A stretch of 64,000 nucleotides of DNA, from NCBI GenBank assembly GCA_963855995.1, contig OY979717.1, positions 68,246,354-68,310,353 on the forward strand, given 5' to 3'. Position numbers and translations under genes: made by a program. Below are positions 11,301 to 24,900 of the stretch, in pieces (the first letter of the stretch is position 1; every line of letters starts with the position of its first letter). The notes beneath the pieces are model-generated. The model did no database searches. It saw nothing but the letters and a program-made list of their open reading frames with translations, and was not told where the DNA came from. This DNA comes from Muricea muricata. Taxonomy: Eukaryota > Cnidaria > Anthozoa > Malacalcyonacea > Plexauridae.

Positions 11301-12902
11301 TACTGTGTTTAAAGTTATTGCGCAAAAACATATGATCTGTTATATTACAACGTTCTGTAAAGTTTGGTTTGCCGTTTGCCAAAAATTTCTTTTACTTTTT
11401 AGGAACACAAAATAAGTAAAATTAATTGCATGCTTAGGTAAGTCCAATCGCTAAAGTTCTTCAACGTGGTCCTTGGAAAAACGTGAAGCATGTTAAGGCC
11501 TATCTACACGATGCGATTTGTCGCATACAATTCTTACTCAGGTTTCCAATATTCCTGTTATAAAATTATATTTTTCATTGATCTTATCCGAACAACTTAG
11601 TATTTTTAATCCATAACCCAAGCCATCGCAAATGCCTACGCAAAGGATATGGCAAACTACTTTAGAAAACGTAGAAAAATTCAAAAAATTAACAATTGCA
11701 TAATAACTTTAAACGCAGTGTATGTCTATCAAGCATGAAATATAATGCATAAGTACGTTATAAATATGGACTTATCGCCGATTTAGCGTCTACTTATACA
11801 AGCATTTCAAAACATAGCATTTACGCAGTCAGTATATAGTGAGAGGTATTGATACTTTTCAGTAAAATACTTTTCAGAAATCACAGTGGGCCCCTATCAC
11901 CTTTAACTCACCCTTTTCAACTCTCCCTATGGGACGATACAGAGCAATGACTACATTTGCCATGAAGACTGGGTTCGAATCACATTAAGAATATCAAAGT
12001 GAGAATAAACTTGCGGTGAAAGGTGAGTGGTTTGTAAACTAATGACCTATGTTGACTTCATTTTTTGACATAAATTTTGTACAAGTGCATGGACATGCAA
12101 GTCAGGGGAGTGAATTTATGACAAAATAGCGCATAAATTAGCGATACAAGACAACTATTCACGAGAATACAAGGAAACAAAGTGAGCATAAGCAGAAATG
12201 CGATACAACTGTATAGGTGACTGTGTTCAAAACTTACCCAATAGCCTTAGCAATATAGCCGAATGTGTTTACAGCAGCCCGACGAATCGCCTTCTTGTGT
12301 GCCTTCAATAATTCAAGTAATTCAAAGCAAATTCTCATCCATTCCCTTGCGCTAACGTGTTCTGCACCACGATCAGCTATACGACCAACCAAATCAATGC
12401 AGTTCTCTTGTACTTTTTCATGTCTGTAAAAACGAGGAGCATATCTTGTTACCTACAAACTTTAAGTGTTGAGCCGCTTGCCAAAATGCATTGGTTGGTA
12501 TATTTGGGTGAGGATAGGGCCACGCAAATGAATTGAATTGAATGATAAGGAACAGAAACTTTGGGAGCTGTGCTTGTTATTCAGAGGAAATAACTCTTAA
12601 GAAATCTTGTCTTGTCTGATCAAGAGTTTTGGTTTCTGTGGTTTTCCAATAAACAGCTGTGTAGAACTACCGGCACTAAAGCAAAGACCAAAACGTTTCG
12701 TTCATTGTTATTTCATGTTACGCCCACGAATGTCCTGTTCTTTGATCAAAGGCAGTACGTTCGTGACTCGTAACATGAAAGAATGATGGTAAGTTGTCAA
12801 GAACAAGGAGCCTCACCTGTTTTTCAAAATAGGAGTTAATCTTGGTAACAGATCTTTGATCGGTGGTTGCATCTTGTTCATACCAATCACATTTACAATA
12901 GC
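8319..12902 (-). CDS. SF3B1: SF3B1 exons 26-31: C-terminal HEAT repeats and tail
   Basis: Exon 26 carries the [14 protein letters not shown](R) segment next to the pocket bound by pladienolide-type inhibitors in human SF3B1. Exon 28 gives [20 protein letters not shown] and [20 protein letters not shown]. Exon 30 is [20 protein letters not shown] plus YIGAQ. The last exon, 8319-8402, encodes [20 protein letters not shown] and then GELMYFL. Human has [20 protein letters not shown] and YELDYIL, so the last about 27 residues have drifted clearly more than the rest. Confidence 0.93.
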
Positions 12903-15900
12903 CTAAATCACAGTTTTAAAACGTGTCAGGCGTAGCAGGTGGATACCTCAACAATATCTGTAAAGCTTTAAGAAGTTGACAAACTAATTCGTTTTGCTAT
13001 TCAGAGGGTAATCTACACAAAACATTACTCTGCTTCCGTAGCTTTGGATTTCCTCGATCTTGAAAAAGAAAACTAATCATCCGACGATCGATCGGAAGGT
13101 AATTGAAACAATCTTAATACTTGTTAGGCTAAGGATACTGTCGCTTTAAACTGTCGCGACCACATCTAGTCACAGTCGCGCTGTGCTCTTCCTGAAACAT
13201 TTCCTAGTACATTCAATAGTTTATACATGCACAAGTTATTTCAATTCAGGCTAACCTTGATTGCACCAAGAATACTTCCCAAAACCTCTGGATATTCTTC
13301 ACCAAGATATTCGTACAACACAACACCCAAATGACCCAACAATTTCTCCTGTAAATTACGTAACATAATTACATGAGACAATATAGCAATGCAATATCCA
13401 GGGGGGGGGGGGGAGCTCAGGAAACTTTTAGGACCATAAAACGTTCATTTGCGTTTTGAAACTCGATCTTCTCACCGCCAAAGTGCTCAGTGCAGTTGAA
13501 TTGAGTTGTTTGAGTAAAATTCGTCAAGTATGGAAATTATTTTTCAGTCGGGAACGCGAGAATTTGGAAAAAAATGCCTCGAAACCACTTCACAGCACGA
13601 TAAAAACTACTCGTTATTGTGATAGCCGTGCACAATTACCAGGAATCACTCTTTTCATTTCAATTAACACCACTTCAGACCCTCCGCTCACCTAAACTTA
13701 ATCTTTTCTGCAAAAAACGGACCCAAGGCTAAACCCCGAAAAAAACCCCTGAATATCGTAAATATGTAAAAAAAAACATGGATTATAAATTTCACGACAT
13801 ATTTCATCCTGTCTTGCAACGTGATATTCATGAAACTGATCAGCGCATACTGTGGTAGTAATTAAGTATTTATAGCTGGAAAAAAATCAAAATGCAGTAT
13901 TTGACCTCTATCTTTTGTGCATATTCTATGTACCACGCAAATTTAGCTTTTAAATGGCAGTTACAAGAGATTTTCCGCTGCTTATTCTCGATCTCATTCT
14001 TTCTTTACATAACTGCAAAATTTGTCTTGTGGCAAAATTTTGGGACTAGAAGGCGTGGATTTTAAAATTAGTCAAATATTACAATTATTATTGTATACAT
14101 GTTTGGAATGTAAATAAGTTCATGATGGAATCCTTCTGTATTATAACTGAAAACAACCAGCCTGTTTTGGTATTCAACTATAGCAAGAGATGAGCTTACC
14201 TCCCCACATGTCATCATAACTTGTGCAATACGCGATATAAGATCAGCAGCTTGTTGACGAACTTTAGCAGACTTGTTATTCAAACGCCACAATACTGTAC
14301 CACAAATCTGAGGAAGGTAAGCTTTGACGCGTTTACCAAGAGCGTTAACTACCGTTCCAAATCCATTTAACATAACGATATCTTCTTGCGTCTGTTCTTG
14401 GAACGCGTACAATATACCGTCAATCAATTGTTCTTCCAGACGAGAATCGATATCGGACGCGCCTAAGTTGCCCATAATCTAAAAATGCAATACGATTATG
14501 TAAAAATACCAAGGAGTAGTTGCTTGGTTAAAAGGCTGGCTTGATTGTGTTGAAACTCTAAGGTGAAAAATTAGAAAACACCGCAAATGAGCACGATACA
14601 CTACCAAAAATTTTTACGAAGCAAGAACAAAATCCGAAATTCTAACTAACACTAGCCTATGTCACACACCAAAGCTCGTTCATCGTAAAAAAACAATTAC
14701 TCTTGCTACAAGTAACCGATACGATTATACCAATAAATGGAATGATTGTGCTAGTAAATGAAAAAATATAAATACGGCATACCTTCTCGATTGTCTCCAT
14801 GACCATTTTCCTGTACTGTTCATTCTCATCCTTCAAGTCATCGACAACTCGACCAATGATATCTGAAGCACCAACTTTATTTGCCAGCTCGACAGTTGTA
14901 TCGACTAGCTGTTTGTAATTACGTCGATCTAATGCCATACGATGCTGCCAGAAATGTTTGAAAAATTCTGGTAAAATTTCATCTTTAATGTACTGTGGTT
15001 CAACACCATCTGTTGCACAACATTGCTTCACTACCTGCAAACGCGTAATAATTCTCGCTTAATACACGATGAAACAAGATGATGTACTTGCACTACAATT
15101 AACGTCAAAACTAAACAAGGCACCACAGAATAGAAAGTATACAGAAGGTCATCTATAGTGTTTCTCGCGATTCGTTACTCAGCAAGTGCCCTAAACAAAA
15201 GGATCCATTCTCCTTGAAATATTCAAAATAGGGTGGCATGGGAGAAAACAGTGTAACGATTTGAACGGAAACATGAAAGTTGATTTTTTTATCCATAGAT
15301 AGATGATTGATGTTTTCGCTCGAATCTTTACGCTTTTGACAACATACATCTGTGACGAATTCGACTGTTTCTGTCTAGAGCACTTGCTTATTACGAATAC
15401 ACTTACCTATTCTGTGACCACACCCTATCCCGTTTTCTTGCATGCGAGTACAATAAATGACTAGAAATTTACCTTCAGCACAATTTTCTTCATTTCTTCG
15501 TCTGGAGACTGGAACTCTCGAATCAAAATCAACATTACTTCTCTGGTATAATAATTAGCATATTCGGCGTCCATCAAAGGTATAAGATAACCAATAGCCT
15601 TGAGAAAGGCAGCCAAACCCTAAAATAGAGTTAAGGATGAGTGAAATGAAGCACAGATATAAAATGACAGCAAATGAACAATAATTGGCTGTAGTATATT
15701 CCATTAACCGTTTGTTCCCCACATTGCTCACAATTGTCAATAATATTGTTCAGCATGTTTCCACCGGAATGACAACTACGAACATGTGGAAGCACAACAT
15801 TGTTCAACCTTGTTTTTATTGACTCAAGGTCAATAAGTGATAATTTCTTATCGTAGAGAGTACGTGGACATAATGAAATGGAAAGTGTTGGCATAAGTTT

Positions 15901-18900
15901 ACACATCTCATGCGAGGATCAGAAAAGATAAATAAACAATGTGTAGAAAGGTTTCAGCAATAGTTTAAAGGCCCTTTACTTTTTACAAATCCACTTTCAA
16001 CCGAAGCTGAAGCCAAAACACTTACTCGTTTACATAGAATTGCTCTACACATCAACCACCATAGGAATGATAGTACTCACCTTTCCTCTGTGTTGTCTAA
16101 TACCCTTCCACAAAGGCTTGAGCACGCTATCAAAGGACTCGATACCGTAAGGTGTCGCAGCTTCGGCCAAAGCAGCCAAAGCAAGAGCTGTAATCGTTCG
16201 TACTTTTTGTTGTTCATCCACAAGACCTGAAAAGAAAAAACAACTTTTTGAAACCACTCATCCCCGACAGCTGACAGAAAATAGGTACGCTAAAATCGAT
16301 TTCGCCGATTGGAATTAGCAATGTATACTTATCCACATAACATAATCCTAAAGCCCGTTTTCCACTTCAACCGTATCGTAGCGAAACGTAGCGTATTCTA
16401 TTGTGTCCATATCATTAGCTCTCCTTGAGTGTTCACAAAACAATGAAATACGCTACGTTTCGCTGCGATACGGTTGAAGTGAAAAATGGGCCTCACAAGA
16501 ACAAAACCGCAAAAAATGTTCAAACTGTGGATACTGATACAATAATCACGTCTGTTATGGTTAGCCAACAACAGTATACTTGATTCCACAATCGCAGGTT
16601 TGAACATATATGTAATGTGTACAACTAGCTCCACAGATACAGCTAATTCAATTAAGGTTGACATTGACAATAGTCAAATGTGCATAATGATCGATCGAGT
16701 GCCAAAAGAATGATGATTCTTTACATGCGAATGTAAAAGATATCATTATATAGATACTGCATTTATAATCCAGCAAGACTGCTGATGTGTTGATCTTATT
16801 TAAAACTATATTATTACCATCATTTTTTATGCTCATGCATATTGCACATTTGTCATTTGACTATTGTTGACATCAACCTTATTTGAATTAGCTGTATACA
16901 GCGATGAGTCATTTTGAAGATATTTTAAGTCCGAATTTAGGCTGATTGTAAGTACATGCTGCTATCGTCGTCTGTGCTTGAAGTCCCTTCTATTTCACAA
17001 TTTCATGGCTCAGTATGCGAATTTTAGAGCCCCGTTTAAACTGCTCACCATGCTCGATGATTTCCACCAAACTTCGGAGGTGAGGCAATATAGCACAGCC
17101 CATCAAGATAGCAATCTGTTGCACAATTTTAATACCAGTGTGACGTGCTTGCCATGATTTCTTGCTGCGACAAACAGCTTTCAGAAATGGAAGTAAAGAT
17201 GGAATACCCAAAGCTGAAGCCACCACAGCAAACGCTCTGAAACAAACATACACAATAATAATACAGATGTTGATTTTAAAAAGGACGCTTCTAAGTTAGC
17301 GTTTTCTGTTACTTGAACATACACAATTTTGACATGCACATTCACGAACAAGATTTTTTCCATTTATTTTCGAACTCTGTTATAATTTGCACCGATTTTC
17401 TTCTCAACGTGCAAAGCATTACGGTATTTGCGAAAGGAATAGTTTGAAGTACGGAGGACATACAAAAGTAATTGAACGGATAATTATAAATAGTTTTAAC
17501 TACTTACCTAGCTGTTGTGTTACGAACGTACTCATCAATATTATCAATATCAGGCCTCATTGTTGAGATCATTGTTGCCAAACCTGCCGCCTGAATGAAT
17601 GAAGAAAACACATTCATACCTGACACGATCAATTATGAAGAAAACTGAAACCATTCTACAACTACTCTCATAATTAATGCATACAAATTAAAAAGTGAAG
17701 TTATTTTATGACATACACTAGTACAAACTGCAACTACCATATAGATAGAACATATTATTGAGTTGTGCTTGTGTAATAAGAGAACGCATAAAAAATCTTT
17801 AGGGACAGTCATTCACTACCAGAAGCTTTTCTTCCATCCTTTGGCTCACCGTACAATGCTGTTTAAAATCTCGAGCGACGAAGAGCGTGTTGAGAAAAGT
17901 GGAAGGAAATTATTCACACTCATTACGCAGATCAACTATTGGTGTGTCCTATATGGACGTGAAATAGTTCTAATGCCGATTAGCCCAGAGCAAAACTCGG
18001 AAACCATCTCATTTATTTCGGTCTTTGATAATATCTTCTTACCTTTGCCAAATTTGAAATGATTTCTCTTCCCTCCACTCTGGCATAGTAGTCTTCATCA
18101 ATCAACAAAGGTTCAATAACTACGAGAATCTAACAATACGTTACAGACAGGTATTATTTCAGTTATGAACAAAGCTTCTAGCGTCAAGTTTTAACCATGC
18201 GATGAATAAATAAAGAGAAAAACAAACTAGAAAACCAACGCTTACCTTGTGCACAAAAGGTCGCACTAAATCATCCAACTTATAAAGAATACGATCAATG
18301 ACTTTGACCAACAAATGACGTTCCTAAAATATTATACGAAAAGTCAGAGACTCGAGCAGCCATTACTCGTGAACAAGGGCATTTTTTCGATAAACATGGC
18401 AAAAGTAGCAATCATATCCGATTATCTTTCTGAGAACAACGAATAACCAAAACCTTGTAAATATTGTCAGGGTGCCCAGTTAATAAAGCAATGAGCTCTG
18501 CAGGGTTGACCGGTCACGTTTCACAAAGCTTGTAAATAAATATCGCTGCAGGCTTTTTGCAAACTTCACGACGACAACGTTTCATTAGTCGATAACATAT
18601 AGTAAATATCCTCCAAACATTTAGAGACCCGCACCATAATCATTCCCCTCAAAAATAACAGTGCACGAGAAAAAAACTGCTTTTTTTCTTTACCTGATCT
18701 TCTAAAGTTGGTGACATCAGTAAAGGTAGAATTTGGTTAAATAACGGTCCAGCCCCAAATTCACGAGCTTTGTCAGTGACTTGCCTCAATGCAGCCTAAA
18801 CACAACAAAATCAAAGGTTAAACAGGCACATGTTGTACCTACATTTATTGACGAAATGGCTAAAACGAATGCCCTTCTTGACACGTGTGTCTCCCACGAT

Positions 18901-21900
18901 GCTTACCCATGTTGTCAGAAATACGATAACAATCGAACACATATTCAGCAGGAATATGTAGGGTGAATACGGTATCATCTCAATCAAATTTACAATCACT
19001 AGTTACAATTACCTTTCTCATAGGCGGAGTTCCATTCTTGATTTTCAATAATAATTTCATGATCTTTCTTTCCTTTTGTTCTTCAGCACTCAGTGTGCTT
19101 TCATCAACATCAACCTTAAATCATGCAATTCACGTGTATCATTTAGCTTTAATGCATATCAAGAAATGCAAGGGTAAGGTTTTGTAAACATCAGAGGATT
19201 ATACAGGTTACTGGCAAGGAAGGGATTGATGCAGTCATTTAAGGTATGTGTTTGCTTTCTTGCATGGTATTTTATGGTCGATATGATAACGTTTCTCAAC
19301 AAAATAACAGCATCCTATATCACTATGTCAGAAGAGATTATGCATAATTTTGTTAGTATTTTATGCATCAATAGCCAAGATAATATAATCTCAACCACAT
19401 GCACAGAAACTGCATACGAAACAACATAAGAAAATATCATAGTCAAAGTATAACCACGTACATTTACTATCGCAATAATAAATTTACATGTTGTTTCCAC
19501 AAAATTATACTTTGATTGATAATCAGCATGCAAACATACAAGGAACTTATGAACATCATATTACAGGAAGAAAGGCGCTAGATTATACCTGAAAGAGTGC
19601 ATTGTTATTTAGATCTTCCATAAAATATTAAATTTGTAAATATGTTATTGCCATCAGATTACTAAAGATGAACTGTATCATTGTGACGGACAACAATAGC
19701 TATGTTTCTCATCCTCATATTACAACACACAACTCTATGCATGTTGCTGTTTGTACAAAAGATGAGATTTACTCTACATCTGATATTACAGCAAAACCTT
19801 ATTATCTCAAAAAGAATTACCAAGATTTACAGATGTTAACAACTCTGGTTTAATATTGCAGTGCAATTCACTCAGAATGCATCTTTATGATCATCATTTG
19901 GCAACAGGAAAATATTATGCTGGAACCCCGCCCCGCCCCCCCCCCCCCCCTGCAAAAATTAGACTGCTACTTCGCTGATTCACTGAAAGCTTGTTATTTC
20001 TACAGCAATCAACATGTGGTATAGAAGTGATTAACTTACCAATAATTTGTCAAAATATTGCACGTCATCAGGTTTAAGATAGGGAAGATTTCCTGGAGGT
20101 TGATCTTCAATTAATTTAGCATTTCTGTCTTCAGTCTGAAAACAAATTAACAATTTTATTACTAATTGAAAATACGTACAACAATTTAAGTAACACTATA
20201 TTGTGCTAACTGTTATTTAGTAATGTGGAAAGAGATTTCTTACATTTTGTGACAACGTCTGTACGTACTTAACGAAATAGAATCAATATATTCCTAATGT
20301 TTTCCAAATCTTTTAAAAAAACTGTTTTTTACTAAAAGGAAAATGCATCGAGGGCAGGGTGTTAGCCAGGCGGCCGTCCGACCGTCCTAGGGACGCATAC
20401 TTCTGAATTTGGATGGCTATATTTAAGTAGACGGTCACGGACGGCCAAAGGGACTATTTTCTTTAAGATAGAAAATTACAACTTGTAATATTTGTTGAAT
20501 ACCTCGATTTACAGTCATATGCTGTTCATATAACTTATAACAATTGTTCATATAACAATGGTATATATTTTCATTCCTTATCCTTTTGAAAACATAGTAT
20601 GCCTAAATATGACTGAATTAAAGTGAAACCCCGTAAAAACAAAAAATTGCGGCAACACCCCAAAACACATGTTTTTGTCCGACCACGCCCACACAAATAC
20701 GAGACAACACCAACAAACATATTTGGACGGCCAGATTTGGAATCCTGGCTAACACCCTGATCGAGGGTGTGATTTTTAAACAAAGTTTAAGACCTTACCT
20801 GCATAGTGAAGCCACTGAATCCCATTGGAGTAGGAGTTGCGGTAAGTTTACGCGAAGGTGTACGTAATGGTTGATATCCAGGTGGTGGATCCAATATCTG
20901 GAAAAAAGTTTTTAAAGTGGGTTTCTAGTAGAGTCATGTTGTAATAGAATAATTAACCTGGAAAATCAAGTCAATCACAGTAAAAATCGTAGATGTGTAG
21001 CTAGGATTAGACATAATGAAAAAGGTGAGACGTTCTCTATAGACGTTATCTATATTATTCATTACGAGCCTTCGGCTACCAGTCTGTTAAGCCTTCAACG
21101 GAGATATGTACAATGAGGTGTAAGGATGCTAAAACTATGACTTAGTGTAAAATGAAACCAGACATGATGTATATAATGTGCACTGTGAAATGCGATGTAA
21201 TTGTTATGTCTTTTATTAAGACTGTGTATTGTCGAGGAAGTAAACTCCAGGCTAAAAACAGTGTTGGCTAAATATTTTAACCTAAATATCCTTAGAGTGT
21301 ATAAAGAGTTTTTAACTTTACTACCTTGTAACCGTCCTTGGGCATAATGGCATCCAGTTCATCATCAGTCAATGGTCTGTTTCGTTCATCAATTTCTCGT
21401 TCCCACCTGAACACTTGTCTTTGTTCGGGTGTCATTGGAATCATTTGACCTTAAAGTTAAAAATCATGCACTTTACTTGCAGTTAATTAAGAGCTGATTA
21501 ACAAAGGCGTTTCCTAAACGTTATCAAGTCAATGGTGTGTGGGGCGCCAATTGACGAATACACTTGCCGTCAATTTAGCTAAATTATCTCCAAAATTGCG
21601 TTGAAATTGTTTTAATCCCCGTATTACCTTAATTTACTCATTTCAAAATACCGGGAAATAAGTCAATATTTAGGCTTGTAAATTAGCTGTCACAACTTTA
21701 GCTATATAGAAAAGTCTCAACAGAATTCAATTCTGTTACTGAAGGAACAGTTTACAGGCTTGGTAAAACTAAACACCTTTTAGAAATTAGCCCCCGGGGC
21801 CGGACTACCGATAGCTATCTCAAAACCTGGACTTCACGACAGCGAGTAACTTGAATACCCAGTGTCCCAAGCATTCACTAGGACGAGGCTTTACAACCAG

Positions 21901-24900
21901 TAAATTACGACATGTACAGTACATACCTGGTGTTGGTGTGGACATCTGCATAGCTTGTGCCCCAGCTGGCGTGACCCCACTTATACCAACAACTGGTGTA
22001 CCACCACCCATTTGAGCTGATGGTGTTTCATCCCACCTTGATCGTCGTTTACTCCCAGGGGTTGGTGTAGCTCCTGGTGTTTGCCCACCAGTACGGTCTG
22101 TTCGAGGTGTCTCAGCCCAACCAGGTGTTGACTGACCTGGAGTTGTGTGACCAGGAGTACCACGATCTGTTTTGGGTGTCTCATCCCACCTGTTACGACG
22201 TGTTGATACACCTATACAATTATACATTCATTAAATATATCGTCTTGTACTGTCTTTTATATCACTGTTTTAAAGAATTGCTTATAGCTACCAATAGCTA
22301 CCAAGCAGACGCACCAAGCACTCTGTTTGAGTCGTTACATTTTAAAGCTCACATTAAAATTATTTTACTTATAATGACCGCAATACTTTTTATCTATTAT
22401 CTATTTATCTGGTATAAAGATAGCTGATATGAAGAAGCTTAAATTGATGACCTGCATACATGTACCTCCAAAAATATATAATCCAGAACGAAATCAACAA
22501 GATGTTAATTCAATAAGCAAGACTGCAATGCATATTAGAAAAATGAAGCCACAGTTGCCAAGTTTTTAATGGCGCTAGAATATATTATCTCAAAATTACA
22601 TTACTGCCATCAGATTACTAAAGATGAACTGTATCATTGTGACGGACAACAATAGGTATGTTTCTCATCCTCATATTACAACACACAACTCTACGCATGT
22701 TGTTGTTTGTACAAAAGATGAGATTTACTCTACATCTGATATTACAGCAAAACCTTATTACCTCAAAAGGAATTACCAAGATTTACAGATGTTAACAACT
22801 CTGGTTTAATATTGCAGTGCAATTCACTCAGAATGGATCTTTATGATCATCATTTGGCAACAGGAAAACATTACACATGGCATTACGCAGTAAAATTACG
22901 CTTTTCCTATTTTGGCTTTTTAAAACCAGCTAATTTGATAGCAAATGTTGAACAGTATAATTTGGTTAAATCTTACTACGCTCACTCTTACATCTAAACT
23001 GACCTGGTGTTGAATGTCCTGGAGTGATATTTCCAGGTGTCGTAGATCCAGGAGTAGCATGGCTTGGGGTAGCTTCCCACATTCTTGCACTTGGTGTAGC
23101 ACCAGGCGTTTCTGATCCTCGGTGTGGTGTCGTACTTCCCCCAGGAGTTTCACTCCCTTTAGCACGTCCAGGTGTTTCATCCCATCGCGTGCCCCCACCT
23201 GGTGTTTCCCCACCTTTGGGACGACCTGGAGTTTCATCCCACCGACTTGCAGACGGTGTCGCAACCTGAAATTTACAAGGATGATTATTATTATAGACAC
23301 GCTGTACATTCAGATTTCTATTCAAATTTGGGTACATCTTGCTTAGGAGACCTTACATGGTGGTTCCTTATCTGTACCGGTATGTAGAGAAATAACATTA
23401 TACAACTTCATATGAATTGCACATAACAAACTTAACAATGAGATTATATATTTAGGAAACGTTCAACCACCATACAAAGGTAAAATAAATGAAATAAAAC
23501 TATTAAATATCAATCTGAAACGGCAGAGAACAACAAAAAATTCGTTGTCTGGAGCGGGATTTGAACTCGCATCTTCGGGTTTCTAGACCGCCGCTCTACC
23601 AATTGAGCTATCAAGCCAACTGGGAATGGTAGCGAGTCTTATCTAATTTAAGTGCACGAAATATTTTCGCGACGACTTGACGCTTGTCTTTGAGGATGCG
23701 TAATGTTTTAATTTAAAGCCAACTATGGCATGAAAAAAACTGGTTTGTTTCTCATCTTCATGTCACAACAGCGGGTATTTTCACATCTGTTGTAAATGAG
23801 AAAGATGAGAAAGTTTACCATCCATCTGATATTACAGCAAAACCATATTACTTCAAAAGGAATTACAGAAATCTACAGATGGAAAAATTCTGCAAGGAAT
23901 TGGGATGGAACATTTTGCAAAGCAAATGATTACTTCACAATCTTCGGTGTGACTTGCAGGATAATAAACTGGTGAAATCCAGAACACGTGCAGAAACATG
24001 GCCTGAATCTGGAGAATAATCCTTCCACTTTTGAAGACATATCTATAGCACTACCTGGTGTGTACAAATGAGAAGTGTGAAATAAATAATACCTCTGATT
24101 GCTCCCAAGTACCAGTTTTCTTTTTTGCTACTGGAGCATCATCCCCTCCTTGCTGATCCCAACGACGTCTTTTCTTTTCTGAAATTGATTTAGCAGAAAA
24201 GACAAGTTGTCATTTATATGTCATACAAGTTCTCTTTATATAACGTCAGTTGTCAAACTACTTCACTCATGAAAAGTCATCAATCTTGGGTAAACAGGTT
24301 ATAAATTGTCATAAGACTCCAGTACAATTTATGCAGTGCAATAAAAATTGGACAATCTTTATTGCAATTCGTTGGTAAAGTAGGTACTATCAAGTTCTTT
24401 AGTATATTACGTATAAGTTATAAACTATAAAAATTCATCTTCATCTCCTGTTTCTGGGACATGTTGTATGCTGAACGAGCTCAACGAAGTTACATATGAT
24501 GAGTTGTTGCGTACCAGCTGGTTTTGCTTGAGGCTGAACTGGAAGCTCTCCCGATTTGGCTTTCTCTATGATTTCTTTCCTTGTCTCAACCTAAGCAATT
24601 GCAACGAAGAATTATTTAAAACTATTAAAAACGTCACAGTCATCTAGTCCAAACGGGGTGAATACTATACATTCACAATCTAAATATTCAGTAAAATACC
24701 ACGATACCCCAGTGAAGCAGAGAACGGCGCATATGGGCGCCTCCCATTCACACGGCCAGAACGGTGGACTCAGCCTAAATTTTCCGGCTAGAGGGATCTC
24801 GCAAACAAAAGTTTAAAAATGTTACCGATATAACTGCTCTGGCCGTGCAAATGGAGAGGGTCCCATGTCAACAAGCAGCCACGACTAAGGAATACAAATA

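Noticed and set aside
22077..23387. Plus-strand open frames over 22.1-23.4 kb
   Set aside because: Antisense shadows of the Thr-Pro-rich SF3B1 exons 10 and 11.
23543..23618. A functional tRNA gene
   Set aside because: A and B boxes are good but acceptor and anticodon stems are mismatched; the module is repeated elsewhere.
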